Of a stretch of DNA of 64,000 nucleotides, positions 9,839 to 19,685 are shown in pieces (positions within the stretch are counted from its first letter, which is position 1; every line of letters begins with the position of its first letter). The notes below the pieces were generated by a model, which had not been told where the DNA came from, made no database searches, and saw only the letters and a program-made list of their open reading frames with translations. Both the position numbers and the translations under genes were made by a program. The stretch covers positions 46,933-110,932 of the forward strand of contig NZ_LMGJ01000003.1 in the NCBI RefSeq assembly GCF_001427385.1, in the 5' to 3' direction. This DNA is from Mesorhizobium sp. Root157. Its GTDB lineage: Bacteria > Pseudomonadota > Alphaproteobacteria > Rhizobiales > Rhizobiaceae.

Positions 9839-11407
9839 ATGAACGTTCCAACCGTAACGGAAACGACATCCGAGCAGCCCGCACGACGCGAGCGCGGCGG
9901 CCGCAGTGCCCGCAGGGAGATGCGTTCGCATGGCTCGCAAGGCCATGGCCGGCCCTACATCGTCCGCAACATACCGACCTACGATATCCTGTCGGAGGAA
10001 AACCTGCTCCGCATCGAGCAAACCGCCGACCGTATCCTGGCGGAGATCGGCATTGAATTCCGCGATGATCCGGCGACACTCGATCACTGGAAGCGGGCGG
10101 GCGCGACAATCGACGGCGCGCTGGTCAGGTTTGAGCCCGGCATGCTGCGCGAAATCCTCAAGACCGCGCCGGCAAGCTTTACGCAGCACGCACGCAATCC
10201 GGCGAATTCGGTCGAAATCGGCGGCAAGAGCGTGGTGTTTTCGCCAGCCTATGGCTCGCCCTTCGTCATGGATCTCGACAAGGGCCGCCGCTACGGCACT
10301 ATCGAGGATTTCCGGAATTTCGTGAAACTGGCGCAGTCGTCACCATGGCTGCACCATTCGGGCGGGACCATCTGCGAGCCGGTCGATGTGCCAGTCAACA
10401 AGCGCCACCTCGATATGATCTATGCCCATATCAAATACTCCGACCGCGCCTTCATGGGCTCGGTGACGGCGGAAAACAGGGCGGAAGAGTCCATAGAGAT
10501 GGCGCGCATCGTCTTCGGGCGCGATTTCGTCGACCAGAATTGCGTCATTCTTGGCAACGTCAACGTCAATTCGCCGCTGGTCTGGGACGCGACCATGACG
10601 ACGGCGCTGCGGGCCTATGCGCGCGCCAACCAGGCGGCAGTGATCGTGCCGTTCATTCTCGGCGGCGCAATGGGTCCGGTAACAAATGCAGGAGCCATTG
10701 CCCAGTCGCTGGCCGAGACGATGGCCGGTTGCGCATTGACGCAGTTGGAACGGTCCGGAGCACCGGTGATCTTCGGCAATTTCCTGTCGTCGATGTCTCT
10801 GCGCTCGGGTTCGCCGACCTTCGGGACGCCGGAACCGGCCATCGGCTCGATGGTGGTGGGGCAACTGGCGCGCAGGCTAAACCTGCCGCTTCGGTGCTCA
10901 GGCAATTTCACCACCTCGAAGCTACCGGACGCACACGCGATGAACGAAGGCACGATGTCGATGCTGGCGGCAGTCCATTGCGGCGCCAACTTCATCCTGC
11001 ATTCGGCCGGCTTCCTCGACGGGCTGTTGTCCATGTCCTATGAGAAGTTCGTCATGGATGCCGATTTCTGTGGGGCGCTGCACACCTATCTCGACGGGGT
11101 AAAGATCGACGATAACCAGCTTGCCCTCGGCGCTTTTCGCGAAGTGGGGCCAGGCAGTCACTTCTTTGGCAGTGCGCATACGCTCGCCAATTACGAGACC
11201 GCATTCTGGGATTCGGAAATCGCCGACAATGACCCGTTTGAGAAATGGGAAGCGGCGGGATCGGAGGATGCTGCCATCCGTGCCAACCGTCGCTGGAAGA
11301 AAGCGCTGGCCGATTATCAGCCGCCGCCTCTCGATCAAGCTGTTGACGATGCGCTAAAAGACTTTGTTGGCCGCAAAAAAGCCGAGATACAAGACGCGTG
11401 GTACTAA
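9839..11407 (+). CDS. MttB-family (trimethylamine methyltransferase-like) protein without pyrrolysine
   Basis: A 522-residue TIM-barrel protein of the trimethylamine methyltransferase superfamily. Blocks such as ADRILAEIGIEFRDDP, FSPAYGSPFVMDLDKG and AIGSMVVGQLARRLNLP are typical. True MttB enzymes carry an in-frame UAG for pyrrolysine; this frame is uninterrupted, so it belongs to the non-Pyl branch, whose characterised members demethylate quaternary amines such as glycine betaine (MtgB) with a corrinoid protein. No corrinoid protein or reductase gene is adjacent, and substrate and partner are unknown. The extreme N-terminus (about 40 residues) is rich in Arg, Ser and Gly and looks disordered. 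An AGGA lies about 12 bases before the ATG. Confidence 0.85.
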   Translation: MNVPTVTETTSEQPARRERGGRSARREMRSHGSQGHGRPYIVRNIPTYDILSEENLLRIEQTADRILAEIGIEFRDDPATLDHWKRAGATIDGALVRFEPGMLREILKTAPASFTQHARNPANSVEIGGKSVVFSPAYGSPFVMDLDKGRRYGTIEDFRNFVKLAQSSPWLHHSGGTICEPVDVPVNKRHLDMIYAHIKYSDRAFMGSVTAENRAEESIEMARIVFGRDFVDQNCVILGNVNVNSPLVWDATMTTALRAYARANQAAVIVPFILGGAMGPVTNAGAIAQSLAETMAGCALTQLERSGAPVIFGNFLSSMSLRSGSPTFGTPEPAIGSMVVGQLARRLNLPLRCSGNFTTSKLPDAHAMNEGTMSMLAAVHCGANFILHSAGFLDGLLSMSYEKFVMDADFCGALHTYLDGVKIDDNQLALGAFREVGPGSHFFGSAHTLANYETAFWDSEIADNDPFEKWEAAGSEDAAIRANRRWKKALADYQPPPLDQAVDDALKDFVGRKKAEIQDAWY

Positions 11408-11436
11408 AGGTGTCGCTTCATCATCCGGGGAACAAG

Positions 11437-11907
11437 ATGAAATTGCCGTTGCTCGCCGTCACGTTCTGCCTTTCCATGTCGGCTGCTGCAATGGCCGGAC
11501 CCGCTTCGGATGCGGTGAAGTTCTTCTATTCTCCCGGAAAGTTCGTGGCGGACGCCGACTATCGCGACCGGTTCGTGGAACCTGTGACGAAGCTTTTCGA
11601 ACAGAACGACAAGGCCATGGACAGCGCCGATGCCATTCCCTGCATTGATGCCGACCCTGCGCTGGATGCGCAGGATTTCGATCAGGGCGAATTATCGAGG
11701 ACGCTAAAGCTTTCGGAGGCGGTGAGTGGAGACTCGGCGGAGGTCACCGCCACGTTCAGCTTGTTCCCGGATGGCGAAGGAGCAGAGCGCGAAATGGTGT
11801 GGTCGCTGAAGAAGATCGGCGGCAAGTGGAAAGTCGCCGATATCGCCTCGAAGACCAATGGCTGGCGCTTGAGCGATCTGGAATGTGTTTCAGGTCAGGT
11901 GGAATAA
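11437..11907 (+). CDS. Small secreted protein of unknown function (DUF3828-like)
   Basis: This 156-residue protein begins with a clear Sec signal peptide (basic start KLPLLAVTFCLSMSAAAMA, cleavage likely after residue 20). I chose the ATG at 11437 rather than upstream GTG codons because the signal peptide begins there and GGGG precedes it. The mature part contains FYSPGKF, a single pair of cysteines (near 69 and 151) that could form a disulfide, and a C-terminal block MVWSLKKIGGKWKVADI resembling DUF3828-type periplasmic proteins. It follows the MttB-family gene by 29 bases and could share its transcript. Function is not known. Confidence 0.7.
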   Translation: MKLPLLAVTFCLSMSAAAMAGPASDAVKFFYSPGKFVADADYRDRFVEPVTKLFEQNDKAMDSADAIPCIDADPALDAQDFDQGELSRTLKLSEAVSGDSAEVTATFSLFPDGEGAEREMVWSLKKIGGKWKVADIASKTNGWRLSDLECVSGQVE

Positions 11908-11948
11908 ACAGGACTGCATCGCGCCCGGCTTCTATTCCGTTCCCTCGC

Positions 11949-12410
11949 TCACCCCCGGCCCCGATAAGGCGCCACGCCCGTATCGGGAAGCCAGGCCCCT
12001 TCGGGCGGCGCGCCGGTCTGCCAAAAGACATCGATAGGAATGCCACCGCGCGGATACCAGTAGCCGCCGACGCGCAGCCACAGCGGCTTGGTGGCGGCGA
12101 CGATACGCCGGCCTATCATGATCGTGCATTCCTCATGGAACGCGCCGTGGTTGCGGAACGACACCATGAACAGCTTCAGTGACTTCGATTCAACCAGCAA
12201 GGCGTCCGGCGCGTAGTCTATGACGATATGGGCGAAATCCGGTTGCCCGGTGACTGGACACAGCGAGGTGAATTCCGGACAGGTGAAGCGCACGATGGCC
12301 GGCGGGCCGTCGCCGCGCGTGAACGGAACGGTCTCCAGCACGGCCTGGTCTGGGCTGTCCGGCGTCACGACCCTGGTGCCGAGTTGGATAAGGTGTTCAC
12401 TCTCTGTCAT
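11949..12410 (-). CDS. queF: NADPH-dependent 7-cyano-7-deazaguanine reductase QueF
   Basis: QueF reduces the nitrile of preQ0 to the amine preQ1 in queuosine biosynthesis. At 153 residues it is the short, unimodular YkvM-type enzyme. The catalytic motif [17 protein letters not shown] (near residues 44-60) holds the cysteine nucleophile and the aspartate, and the substrate-binding block [15 protein letters not shown] follows near 73, with FHEECT after it. The start is placed at ATG 12410, giving MTESEHLIQ, since residues encoded upstream do not look like QueF. Convergent with the secreted-protein gene. No other queuosine gene is in the window. Confidence 0.95.
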   Translation of the reverse strand: MTESEHLIQLGTRVVTPDSPDQAVLETVPFTRGDGPPAIVRFTCPEFTSLCPVTGQPDFAHIVIDYAPDALLVESKSLKLFMVSFRNHGAFHEECTIMIGRRIVAATKPLWLRVGGYWYPRGGIPIDVFWQTGAPPEGAWLPDTGVAPYRGRG

Positions 12411-12589
12411 GGGATGCTCTAAGGTTTTGGGGCAGGTACCGGATGGCACAGCCAGCATCGATCATAAAGTGAGAAAATGATGGCCAACAACAATCCGCTC
12501 AGCCAGCTCTAGCAGATGAAGCAACTGACGCCGAAGAACCGCGTCATGTCGACCAGCCATGGGTATGCGCGACTAGGCTTTGCCAACTA

Positions 12590-14668
12590 TCAGGCGACGC
12601 CGCCGTGGACGACCTTGAGCTTCCCGGTCTTTGGCTGACGACGGGATTCCAACCATTCCCGCGCCTGTTCCTGCGGCATCGGGAAGGCGATGGAATAGCC
12701 CTGCACCTGGTCGCAGCCAATTGCCATCAGTGAGTTCAACTCGGCTTCGGTTTCCGCACCCTCTGCGATGATCGAGATACCGAGTCCGCGCGCCAGTTCG
12801 GTGATGGCGCGCACAATCTTGGAATTGTCGCCATTCTCGTTGATGCGTTGAACAAAACGGCGGTCGATCTTGAGGCGGTCGATCTCGTTCGGGTTGACGT
12901 GGCTCAGCGAAGCGTAGCCTGTACCGAAATCGTCAAGCTCAAGATTCACTCCGGCGGCGCGGATATGGCGCAATTTTGCCGCGATGCCCGTCTTCTCGTC
13001 GTCGAGAATGACAGATTCCACGATTTCCAGCGATAATTTCTGAGGGGGCAAACCTGCGCGCTCCAACGTGTCGAACAGGAAGGCGTCGAAGTCGACTTCG
13101 CGCAGTTCCCCGCCTGAGACGTTGACTGCAAGGCGGCCAAACGGAATGCCTGCCCGGTACCATTCGGCTGCCTCGTTGATCGCCTTGGTGATAACGATGC
13201 GGCCGACGCCGGACATGTAGCCGCATTTTTCCGCAATCGGAATGAATTCGCCGGGCGAAATCATGCCGCGTTTGGCATGCTGCCAGCGCACCAAAGCCTC
13301 CACGCCGGTGATCCTGCCGTCAATAAGCGAGATCTGCGGCTGGAAATAGACCTGGAACGCCTTTTCGGCGATGGCGATACGGATATCCTGTTCGAGTTGC
13401 TTGCGGTTTTCGAGTTCGTGCCGCAGCTCCTCCGAAAAGAAGGAGAAGGCGCCGCCGCCCTGCTTTTTGGCGCAATAGAGCGCCAGGTCGGCATGAACCA
13501 GCAGATCCTGCGCATTGTCCGCATCGACCGGATACACGGCGATGCCGGCGCTCGCGCCGGGGAAAATGGTCACGCCCTGGAAGGCGACCGGTTCGTTGAT
13601 GTTGGACAGGATGCGGGTTGCCAGCATGTCGATATCCTGCGTGGTGCCGGCACCATTCAGCACCATGACGAACTCATCGCCACCAAGCCTTGCGCACAAA
13701 TCCGAGCCGCGGCAGGAATCGCGCATGCGCTGCGCCGTGACCACAAGCACATAGTCGCCCGCGGCATGGCCCAGTGAGTCGTTGATCTGCTTGAAACGGT
13801 CGAGGTCGAACTGGATGACGGCGATGCGTTCGCGGCGTCGCTTGGCGCCCTTGATCAAAGTGTCGAAATGGTCGGTCAGGAAGCTGCGATTGTGCAGTCC
13901 GGTCAGTCCGTCATGCACGGCGATAAAGGCCATGGAGTTGCGGGCATCAACCAGTTCGTGCGTCTTGCGCAGGATGGCGTTGGACATGGGCCGAAAGATG
14001 AACAGCGCGACCATAACCAGGACACCGAGTGTCGCGAAGAACAATTTGCGGTGCAGGTCGAGCAGGCTTTGCGACCGCGTGTTGGCCTGATCGCCGAGCC
14101 TTGTGCCAAGCTCGGCGTAGCCGGACAGGGTGGCATTGGCAACCGAAGCATCAAGTGGCACGCTGCCATTCCCGCCCTTGTAGCCTTGCCCTGTCTGGCC
14201 GATATTCAGCTTGGTTTCGAAGGCGGAAACCAGGCGCCGGCCGTTGGCGGCAAGGCTGACGGTGAAATAGTCGAGATGAAAGGGCTTCGAAAACAGTACG
14301 TTTTCGATCGAGTCCGTATTCAAGCGGATCGGAGATTCGGAATTTGCTCCAGTTCTGTCGAGCAGGAGATCGTAGTTCGTTTCGAACTGGTCGGTCGCAT
14401 CCTTGAGCGCCATGACCAGTGCCGGCTGCTTATCCCTGTTCGACGTTTCTGTGGCGCCGGCCAGGAAGACGATGCGCTGTGACAGGGTTTTTTGCGTCGA
14501 TACGATGTCAAGCAGCGCCTTGTCACGCTGTTGCGCCGTCATCATCTGCTGCAGCAGGATGAACGAGGCCAGAGCCATCGCTGCTATGATCAGCAGGGCG
14601 ATCCAATATGCACTTTTGACGAGGAAGACGAGCCTGCCTGAGACGGCTTGGACTGGCTGCTGCGACAT
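12590..14668 (-). CDS. Membrane-anchored GGDEF-EAL protein (putative bifunctional c-di-GMP enzyme)
   Basis: A 692-residue protein. Two transmembrane helices (about residues 18-40 and 209-226) flank a periplasmic sensor region of about 165 residues rich in helices. The diguanylate cyclase domain (about 245-410) has an intact GGDEF at 329-333. The phosphodiesterase domain (about 425-680) has intact EAL at 457-459 and DDFGTGYASL near 575. Both active sites therefore look competent and the protein could make or degrade cyclic di-GMP depending on the sensor. I saw no obvious RxxD inhibitory site before GGDEF (SDLCARLGGDEF). It is monocistronic and divergent from kbl; the signal sensed is unknown. 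Confidence 0.92.
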   Translation of the reverse strand: MSQQPVQAVSGRLVFLVKSAYWIALLIIAAMALASFILLQQMMTAQQRDKALLDIVSTQKTLSQRIVFLAGATETSNRDKQPALVMALKDATDQFETNYDLLLDRTGANSESPIRLNTDSIENVLFSKPFHLDYFTVSLAANGRRLVSAFETKLNIGQTGQGYKGGNGSVPLDASVANATLSGYAELGTRLGDQANTRSQSLLDLHRKLFFATLGVLVMVALFIFRPMSNAILRKTHELVDARNSMAFIAVHDGLTGLHNRSFLTDHFDTLIKGAKRRRERIAVIQFDLDRFKQINDSLGHAAGDYVLVVTAQRMRDSCRGSDLCARLGGDEFVMVLNGAGTTQDIDMLATRILSNINEPVAFQGVTIFPGASAGIAVYPVDADNAQDLLVHADLALYCAKKQGGGAFSFFSEELRHELENRKQLEQDIRIAIAEKAFQVYFQPQISLIDGRITGVEALVRWQHAKRGMISPGEFIPIAEKCGYMSGVGRIVITKAINEAAEWYRAGIPFGRLAVNVSGGELREVDFDAFLFDTLERAGLPPQKLSLEIVESVILDDEKTGIAAKLRHIRAAGVNLELDDFGTGYASLSHVNPNEIDRLKIDRRFVQRINENGDNSKIVRAITELARGLGISIIAEGAETEAELNSLMAIGCDQVQGYSIAFPMPQEQAREWLESRRQPKTGKLKVVHGGVA

Positions 14669-14959
14669 GCTCCGGGACGCTTTCGATCATGCGGATTCCA
14701 CTAGTCGGCACCCTCGCAGAGATAGGTTAACAGGACGAGAAGCCGGCGTGTTGACGGGCCAAAGGTAACCAGAAACTGACGGAATGGTTATCGCCTGCTT
14801 TCGGTGGTCGATTCACTTTTCATTTGTTTGCCAATTCTCACGCTCGCGCCTATGTCACGAGCAGCCGCCGCGGGGATTCGGTCTCCGTTCACGATCGCTT
14901 TTGGAATGGATTTTTCAGCTGTGCGGCGCGACAGTCGGGCCGCCAATCAGGACCAGATC

Positions 14960-16147
14960 ATGACAGCAGCATTCCTTTCCCATCTCGACAGCGAACTCGA
15001 GGGCTTGAAGGCGGCAGGGCTTTACAAGTCCGAACGGGTCATCACCTCGATGCAATCGGCAGAAATCGAAGTCGGTGCCCAAAAGGTCCTGAACTTCTGC
15101 GCGAACAACTACCTGGGCCTGGCCGACAGCGCCGAGTTGAGGTCCGCAGCTACCAAGGCACTAAACCGGTATGGATATGGCATGGCCTCGGTGCGCTTCA
15201 TCTGCGGCACTCAGGAGGAGCACAAGCAACTGGAGGCGCGGATTTCCGGTTTTCTCGGCATGGAGGACACGATCCTCTACGGGTCCTGTTTCGATGCCAA
15301 TGGCGGTCTGTTCGAGACGCTGCTGGGCGAGGAGGATGCCGTGATTTCCGATGCCCTGAACCACGCCTCGATCATCGATGGCGTGCGCCTGTCGAAGGCC
15401 AAGCGCTTCCGCTATGCCAACAACGACATGGCGGCGCTTGAGGAAGAACTCAGGAAGGCCGAGGGCAGCCGCTTCAAGTTGATCGCCACGGACGGCGTGT
15501 TCTCGATGGACGGCATCATCGCCAACCTTCGAGGCGTCTGCGATCTGGCCGAAAAATACGGCGCCATGGTGATGGTCGATGACAGCCATGCAGTCGGCTT
15601 TGTCGGCAATAACGGACGTGGTTCAGCCGAGCATTGTGGCGTCGAGGGCAGGGTGGACATCATCACCGGCACGCTCGGCAAGGCGCTGGGCGGGGCATCG
15701 GGCGGTTATACATCCGGCAAGCGGCAGGTGGTGGACTGGCTGCGGCAACGCTCGCGGCCTTACCTTTTCTCGAACACGCTGATGCCGGCCATTGCCGCAG
15801 CCTCGATCCGCGTGCTGGACCTTGTCGCGCAAGGCGACGGTTTGCGACGCAAGCTTTACGACAATGCAACCCGCTTCAGGACCGAAATGGGCAAGCTGGG
15901 CTTTACGCTCGCCGGCGCCGACCATCCGATCATCCCGGTGATGCTTGGAGACGCGGCCTTGGCGCAGGAAATGGCGGCGCGCATGCTGAAGCGCGGTATC
16001 TACGTCATCGGCTTCTCGTTCCCCGTCGTGCCGAAGGGGCAGGCACGTATCCGCACGCAGATGTCGGCGGCGCATTCGAGCGCGGACATCGATCGCGCCG
16101 TGGAAGCATTCGGCGCGGTCGGCCGTGAACTTGGTGTGATTGCCTGA
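14960..16147 (+). CDS. kbl: Glycine C-acetyltransferase (2-amino-3-ketobutyrate CoA ligase)
   Basis: Kbl is the PLP enzyme that cleaves 2-amino-3-ketobutyrate with CoA to glycine and acetyl-CoA, the second step of threonine breakdown. The start is set at ATG 14960 ([15 protein letters not shown]), giving 395 residues against 398 in E. coli; the in-frame extension upstream is not family-like. Seen motifs: [11 protein letters not shown] near 47, [10 protein letters not shown] near 207 with the PLP-contacting Asp and His, and [13 protein letters not shown] near 240 with the Schiff-base lysine. AGGA precedes the start. tdh follows after 30 bases, forming a two-gene threonine operon. Confidence 0.95.
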   Translation: MTAAFLSHLDSELEGLKAAGLYKSERVITSMQSAEIEVGAQKVLNFCANNYLGLADSAELRSAATKALNRYGYGMASVRFICGTQEEHKQLEARISGFLGMEDTILYGSCFDANGGLFETLLGEEDAVISDALNHASIIDGVRLSKAKRFRYANNDMAALEEELRKAEGSRFKLIATDGVFSMDGIIANLRGVCDLAEKYGAMVMVDDSHAVGFVGNNGRGSAEHCGVEGRVDIITGTLGKALGGASGGYTSGKRQVVDWLRQRSRPYLFSNTLMPAIAAASIRVLDLVAQGDGLRRKLYDNATRFRTEMGKLGFTLAGADHPIIPVMLGDAALAQEMAARMLKRGIYVIGFSFPVVPKGQARIRTQMSAAHSSADIDRAVEAFGAVGRELGVIA

Positions 16148-16177
16148 GCCAACTCAATTTCTTGCAAGGATAAATCG

Positions 16178-17212
16178 ATGTCGAACATGATGCGGGCGCT
16201 GGTGAAGGCAAAGGCCGAGCCGGGGATCTGGATGGAGCAGGTGCCGGTTCCTGAGATCGGCCCCAACGATGTTCTCATCAAGGTGAAGAAAACCGCGATC
16301 TGCGGCACCGACGTTCACATCTACAATTGGGACCAGTGGGCGCAAAAGACGGTGCCGGTGCCGATGGTGACCGGCCACGAATTCGTTGGAACTGTTGCGG
16401 ATTTCGGTGCAGCGGTGACGGAGTACAAGATTGGCCAACGCGTTTCAGGCGAGGGTCATATCGTCTGCGGCCATTGCCGTAACTGCCGCGCGGGCAGGGG
16501 GCATCTGTGCCGCAACACGCTGGGCGTCGGAGTGAACCGGCCAGGCGCGTTCGGCGAATACCTCGCCATCCCGCAGCACAATGTCGTTCCGATCCCCGAC
16601 GACGTGTCCGATGAAATCGCCGCCATCTTCGACCCGCTTGGCAATGCCGTGCACACGGCGCTGTCATTCGACCTCGTCGGCGAGGACGTTCTGGTCACTG
16701 GCGCAGGCCCCATCGGCATCATGGGCGCATTGGTGGCGCAGTGCGTCGGCGCGCGAAAGGTGGTCATTACCGACATCAACCCGGTACGGCTGGAACTGGC
16801 AAGGAAACTCGGCGTGCAGCACGTCGTCGACGCCTCGAAGGAAAAGCTGAGAGAGGTCATGCCGTCCCTTGGGATGACGGAAGGATTCGACGTGGGGCTT
16901 GAGATGTCCGGAGCGGCACCGGCTTTCCGCGACATGATCGATGCCATGAACAATGGCGGCAAGATCGCCATTCTCGGCATCGCACCGACCGGCTTCGAGA
17001 TCGACTGGAACAAGGTCATCTTCAAGATGCTGCATCTCAAGGGCATCTACGGGCGCGAGATGTTCGAGACCTGGTACAAGATGATCGCACTGGTTCAGGG
17101 GCCGCTCGATGTCTCGGGGCTGATCACGCACCGCATCGGCATCGATGACTACATCACCGGCTTCGAAGCGATGCGAGATGGCAGCGCCGGCAAGGTGGTC
17201 ATGGATTGGTGA
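16178..17212 (+). CDS. tdh: L-threonine 3-dehydrogenase
   Basis: Tdh oxidises L-threonine to 2-amino-3-ketobutyrate with NAD+, feeding Kbl encoded just upstream. It is a 344-residue zinc-dependent medium-chain dehydrogenase. The catalytic zinc ligands are in CGTDVHIY (Cys near 42) and GHEFVG (near 67). The structural zinc site has four cysteines in the [19 protein letters not shown] stretch (near residues 91-109) plus the next LCRN. The Rossmann motif is [11 protein letters not shown] near 172. An AGGA lies before the ATG. The gene is followed by 496 bp without a gene. Confidence 0.96.
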   Translation: MSNMMRALVKAKAEPGIWMEQVPVPEIGPNDVLIKVKKTAICGTDVHIYNWDQWAQKTVPVPMVTGHEFVGTVADFGAAVTEYKIGQRVSGEGHIVCGHCRNCRAGRGHLCRNTLGVGVNRPGAFGEYLAIPQHNVVPIPDDVSDEIAAIFDPLGNAVHTALSFDLVGEDVLVTGAGPIGIMGALVAQCVGARKVVITDINPVRLELARKLGVQHVVDASKEKLREVMPSLGMTEGFDVGLEMSGAAPAFRDMIDAMNNGGKIAILGIAPTGFEIDWNKVIFKMLHLKGIYGREMFETWYKMIALVQGPLDVSGLITHRIGIDDYITGFEAMRDGSAGKVVMDW

Positions 17213-17708
17213 GGCCGCGCCTCTGCGTTGCCACGCCCGGAGTTTGCTCCGCCTGGCTATTGTCAAAGAACGCTCCCTTTTTGGGGAGAAGCCGGGAAGC
17301 GGGCGCGGGCCGTGCCTCCTAATTGAAACTAACGGCGCGGTGATCCCGCGCCCGCCAGTGTTCTTCCCTCAACCGGCGCAACGGCCATGCGGTGGATAGA
17401 TACCCGCCGGCACACGATGCCCGGTTCGAGGGCCGGACTTGGGGGCTCATCACCCAGCCGCCTACCGCAGACGACCAGCCCGGCACCGTCGCTCTTCTCG
17501 AATACCCGGTGCGCATCCGAGTTCCCGCAAGAGCGATGGCAGGATTATGCGAGACGATGGAGAGGATGTGGACAAACTCGCAACTGCGGTGCTTGCGGAA
17601 ATCGGATAAGTCTCGGGGCCGAAAGCGTTCTTTTCCCGATGCCGGCGATGCCGGCGCAGCAATCTTCCCACACATGCCGCAAAACAAGCAGCAACGGGGT
17701 CTGGAACC
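17213..17708. other. 496-bp gene-free region between convergent genes; candidate structured RNA or terminator region
   Basis: No ORF here looks coding in any frame. The stretch is GC-rich and holds several possible stems: CTCCC/GGGAG around a T-run near 17266-17285, the 11-bp perfect inverted repeat described separately, and a hairpin-forming block at 17440-17470. It lies between the ends of tdh (plus) and the MarR gene (minus), so it may act as a two-way termination zone or hold a small RNA. I compared it by eye with RNase P, tmRNA, SRP and 6S RNA motifs and found no diagnostic match. Confidence 0.4.
17299..17355. repeat. Perfect 11-bp inverted repeat with nested stem
   Basis: The arm GCGGGCGCGGG (17299-17309) is exactly complementary to CCCGCGCCCGC (17345-17355). 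Inside the 35-nt loop a shorter pairing, CCGT with ACGG, brings the sequence TGCCTCCTAATTG to the tip, exposing a CCTCC tract that could pair with Shine-Dalgarno sequences if transcribed on the plus strand. No T-run follows either arm, so it is not a classical terminator. Confidence 0.5.
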
Positions 17709-18152
17709 TCAATCTCTACCGAACTTCGCTTCCAGCGCGGCAAGGCCAACCGTCAACGCCGCCTGTTCCGACCGCGTAAGCCTGCTTAGCATTTGCGCCT
17801 CGAACCGCTTCGCAAGCGGAACCATGTCCCGATAGGCTTCGGCACCGGCTTTGGTCAGCGTCAATTGTTCAAGCCTGCGGTCGTCACTGTCCGGCACGCG
17901 CAGCAGCCAGCGCCGCCGCTCCAGTTCCGCAACAGCGCGCGATACCTTGGTCTTGTGCATGGCCGACTGTTCCCCAAGAGCCGTCGCGGTCATCGTGCCG
18001 TTTTGGCCAAGACCGGCCAGAACGCGCCACTCCGGTCGCGTCAGGCCCAGCCGATCCTTGTAGATTCTGGAAAATTCGCGGCTGACCAGATCGGCGAGAT
18101 GGTAGAGCCGGTAGGGCAGAAACGCTTCAAGATCGAGAATTTCCGGCTCCAT
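17709..18152 (-). CDS. MarR family transcriptional regulator
   Basis: A 147-residue MarR-type winged-helix protein: dimerisation helix [19 protein letters not shown] (13-31), DNA-binding segment [10 protein letters not shown]...[15 protein letters not shown] (about 41-80), and the wing [13 protein letters not shown] with the usual D-DRR signature near 88-100. It is divergent from hmgA, and a palindrome in the 113-bp gap fits a MarR operator, so the simplest reading is a repressor of homogentisate catabolism that also controls itself. The inducer is not known; homogentisate or a related aromatic acid would be expected by analogy. Confidence 0.88.
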   Translation of the reverse strand: MEPEILDLEAFLPYRLYHLADLVSREFSRIYKDRLGLTRPEWRVLAGLGQNGTMTATALGEQSAMHKTKVSRAVAELERRRWLLRVPDSDDRRLEQLTLTKAGAEAYRDMVPLAKRFEAQMLSRLTRSEQAALTVGLAALEAKFGRD

Positions 18153-18193
18153 CCGCTCTTCTGCTCCCGCCTATATCTGCAACGGCCATGTCG

Positions 18194-18222
18194 TTGATAG
18201 TTACAAAATCAATGGTTACAAA
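18194..18222 (+). promoter_or_regulatory. Candidate sigma-70 type promoter for hmgA-fahA
   Basis: TTGATA at 18194-18199 (5 of 6 consensus) and TACAAA at 18217-18222 (4 of 6) are separated by 17 bases, about 44 bases before the chosen hmgA start. The -10 box overlaps the palindromic operator candidate, which is the expected geometry for repression by the divergent MarR protein. Confidence 0.5.
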
Positions 18223-18229
18223 TGCAACC
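18214..18229. promoter_or_regulatory. Candidate MarR operator (16-bp palindrome)
   Basis: GGTTACAAATGCAACC reads GGTT-CA--TG-AACC on both strands (12 of 16 positions symmetric). The half-sequence GTTACAAA also occurs just upstream (from 18200), giving two spaced copies. Size and symmetry are typical of MarR operators, and the site lies between the MarR gene and hmgA. Confidence 0.55.
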
Positions 18230-18265
18230 GATTTGGCAAGCTGCCTGACCGCCACGGAGGATGCA

Positions 18266-19579
18266 ATGGCCTTTTCCTATATGCCGGGCTTCGGCAATGA
18301 TTTCGAAACCGAGACGCTGCCAGGATCGCTGCCGCAAGGCATGAATTCGCCGCAACGGCCGGCTTACGGCCTCTATGCCGAACAACTGTCCGGCTCGCCG
18401 TTCACCGCACCGCGGGGGACAAATGAGCGCTCGTGGCTCTACCGTATCCGCCCGAGCGTCAAACACACCGGGCGCTTCAAGGCGTTGAACCATCCGCTTT
18501 GGAAGACCGCGCCCAATATTGGCGACCACGAATTGGCACTTGGGCAGTATCGCTGGAACCCGGTGCCGATGCCTGCCGAACCCACCGACTTCATTTCCGG
18601 CATGCGCACGATCACTACGGCTGGCGATGCGCTAGGCCAGTCGGGCATGGCGGCGCACGTCTATGTCGCCAATCGCTCGATGGTAGACGACCATTTCTTC
18701 AACGCCGACGGCGAACTGCTCATCGTGCCGCAGATCGGCCGCCTCAACTTCATTACCGAGATGGGCGTGATCGAGATGAAGCCGGGTGAGATCTGCGTGC
18801 TTCCGCGCGGCCTGGTGTTCAAGGTTGAACTGGTGGACAAGGAGGTTCGCGGCTATGTCTGCGAAAACTACGGCGCCAAGTTCACCATGCCCGACCGCGG
18901 GCCGATCGGCGCCAACTGCCTTGCCAATCCGCGCGATTTCAAGACGCCGCGCGCCTGGTTCGAGGAAAAGGAAACGCCTTGCCGGCTGATCGTGAAATGG
19001 TGCGGGGCTTTCCATGTCACCGAACTTGATCAATCGCCGCTTGATGTCGTCGCGTGGCATGGCAACTATGCGCCGTATAAATATGATCTTGCTACATTTT
19101 CTCCTGTTGGCGCAATCCTGTTCGATCATCCCGACCCATCGATATTCACCGTGCTGACCGCCCCGAGCGGCGAAGACGGCACGGCCAATGTCGACTTCGT
19201 GATCTTCCCGCCCCGCTGGCTGGTTGCGGAAAACACGTTCCGGCCACCCTGGTATCACCGCAACATCATGAGCGAATTCATGGGCCTCATCCACGGCCAG
19301 TACGACGCCAAGGAGGAAGGCTTCGTGCCCGGCGGCATGAGCCTGCACAACATTATGCTGGCGCATGGCCCCGATGCGCCGGGTTTCGAAAAAGCCTCGC
19401 GGGCGGAGTTGAAGCCGCATAAACTTGAGAACACGATGGCCTTCATGTTCGAGACTCGATTCCCCCAGATGTTGACGCGCTATGGCGCCGAACTGCCGAC
19501 CCGGCAGGACAACTACATCGACTGCTGGAAGGGTTTGAAGAAGCGCTTCAACGGCACGCCGGAAGGCGACTGGAGTTGA
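18266..19579 (+). CDS. hmgA: Homogentisate 1,2-dioxygenase
   Basis: HmgA opens the ring of homogentisate to maleylacetoacetate using Fe(II) and O2. I start at ATG 18266 ([16 protein letters not shown]), which has ACGGAGG 5 bases upstream and gives 437 residues, in line with the family; upstream in-frame starts add unrelated residues across the operator. Family blocks include [24 protein letters not shown] and the iron-site region [17 protein letters not shown] near residues 330-347, with the third ligand histidine in the MSLHN block near 369. It leads hmgA-fahA-DinB on the plus strand; hppD lies convergent downstream. Confidence 0.96.
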   Translation: MAFSYMPGFGNDFETETLPGSLPQGMNSPQRPAYGLYAEQLSGSPFTAPRGTNERSWLYRIRPSVKHTGRFKALNHPLWKTAPNIGDHELALGQYRWNPVPMPAEPTDFISGMRTITTAGDALGQSGMAAHVYVANRSMVDDHFFNADGELLIVPQIGRLNFITEMGVIEMKPGEICVLPRGLVFKVELVDKEVRGYVCENYGAKFTMPDRGPIGANCLANPRDFKTPRAWFEEKETPCRLIVKWCGAFHVTELDQSPLDVVAWHGNYAPYKYDLATFSPVGAILFDHPDPSIFTVLTAPSGEDGTANVDFVIFPPRWLVAENTFRPPWYHRNIMSEFMGLIHGQYDAKEEGFVPGGMSLHNIMLAHGPDAPGFEKASRAELKPHKLENTMAFMFETRFPQMLTRYGAELPTRQDNYIDCWKGLKKRFNGTPEGDWS

Positions 19580-19685
19580 CGTTTCCATCCGGGGAAGGGC
19601 GACGAACCAATTCGACCGCCCGACGGTGAAATGTGGTGGCATTGTCGTGCGATTCCGCGCAGGGTGACACGGAGAGGGACCCCAT

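Noticed and set aside
12478..12589. Short frame ATGATGGCCAACAACAATC interrupted by TAG, beside queF
   Set aside because: Looks weakly coding but has a stop after 11 codons and no recognisable relative; possibly a decayed small gene, not supported enough to call.
17425..17450. CCCGGTTCGAGGGCCGG, resembling a tRNA T-loop
   Set aside because: The stem does not pair over five bases and no cloverleaf can be drawn around it.
17213..17708. 6S RNA, SRP RNA, RNase P or cobalamin riboswitch in the structured gap
   Set aside because: No diagnostic conserved motifs of these families were found by eye; kept only as an unassigned structured region.
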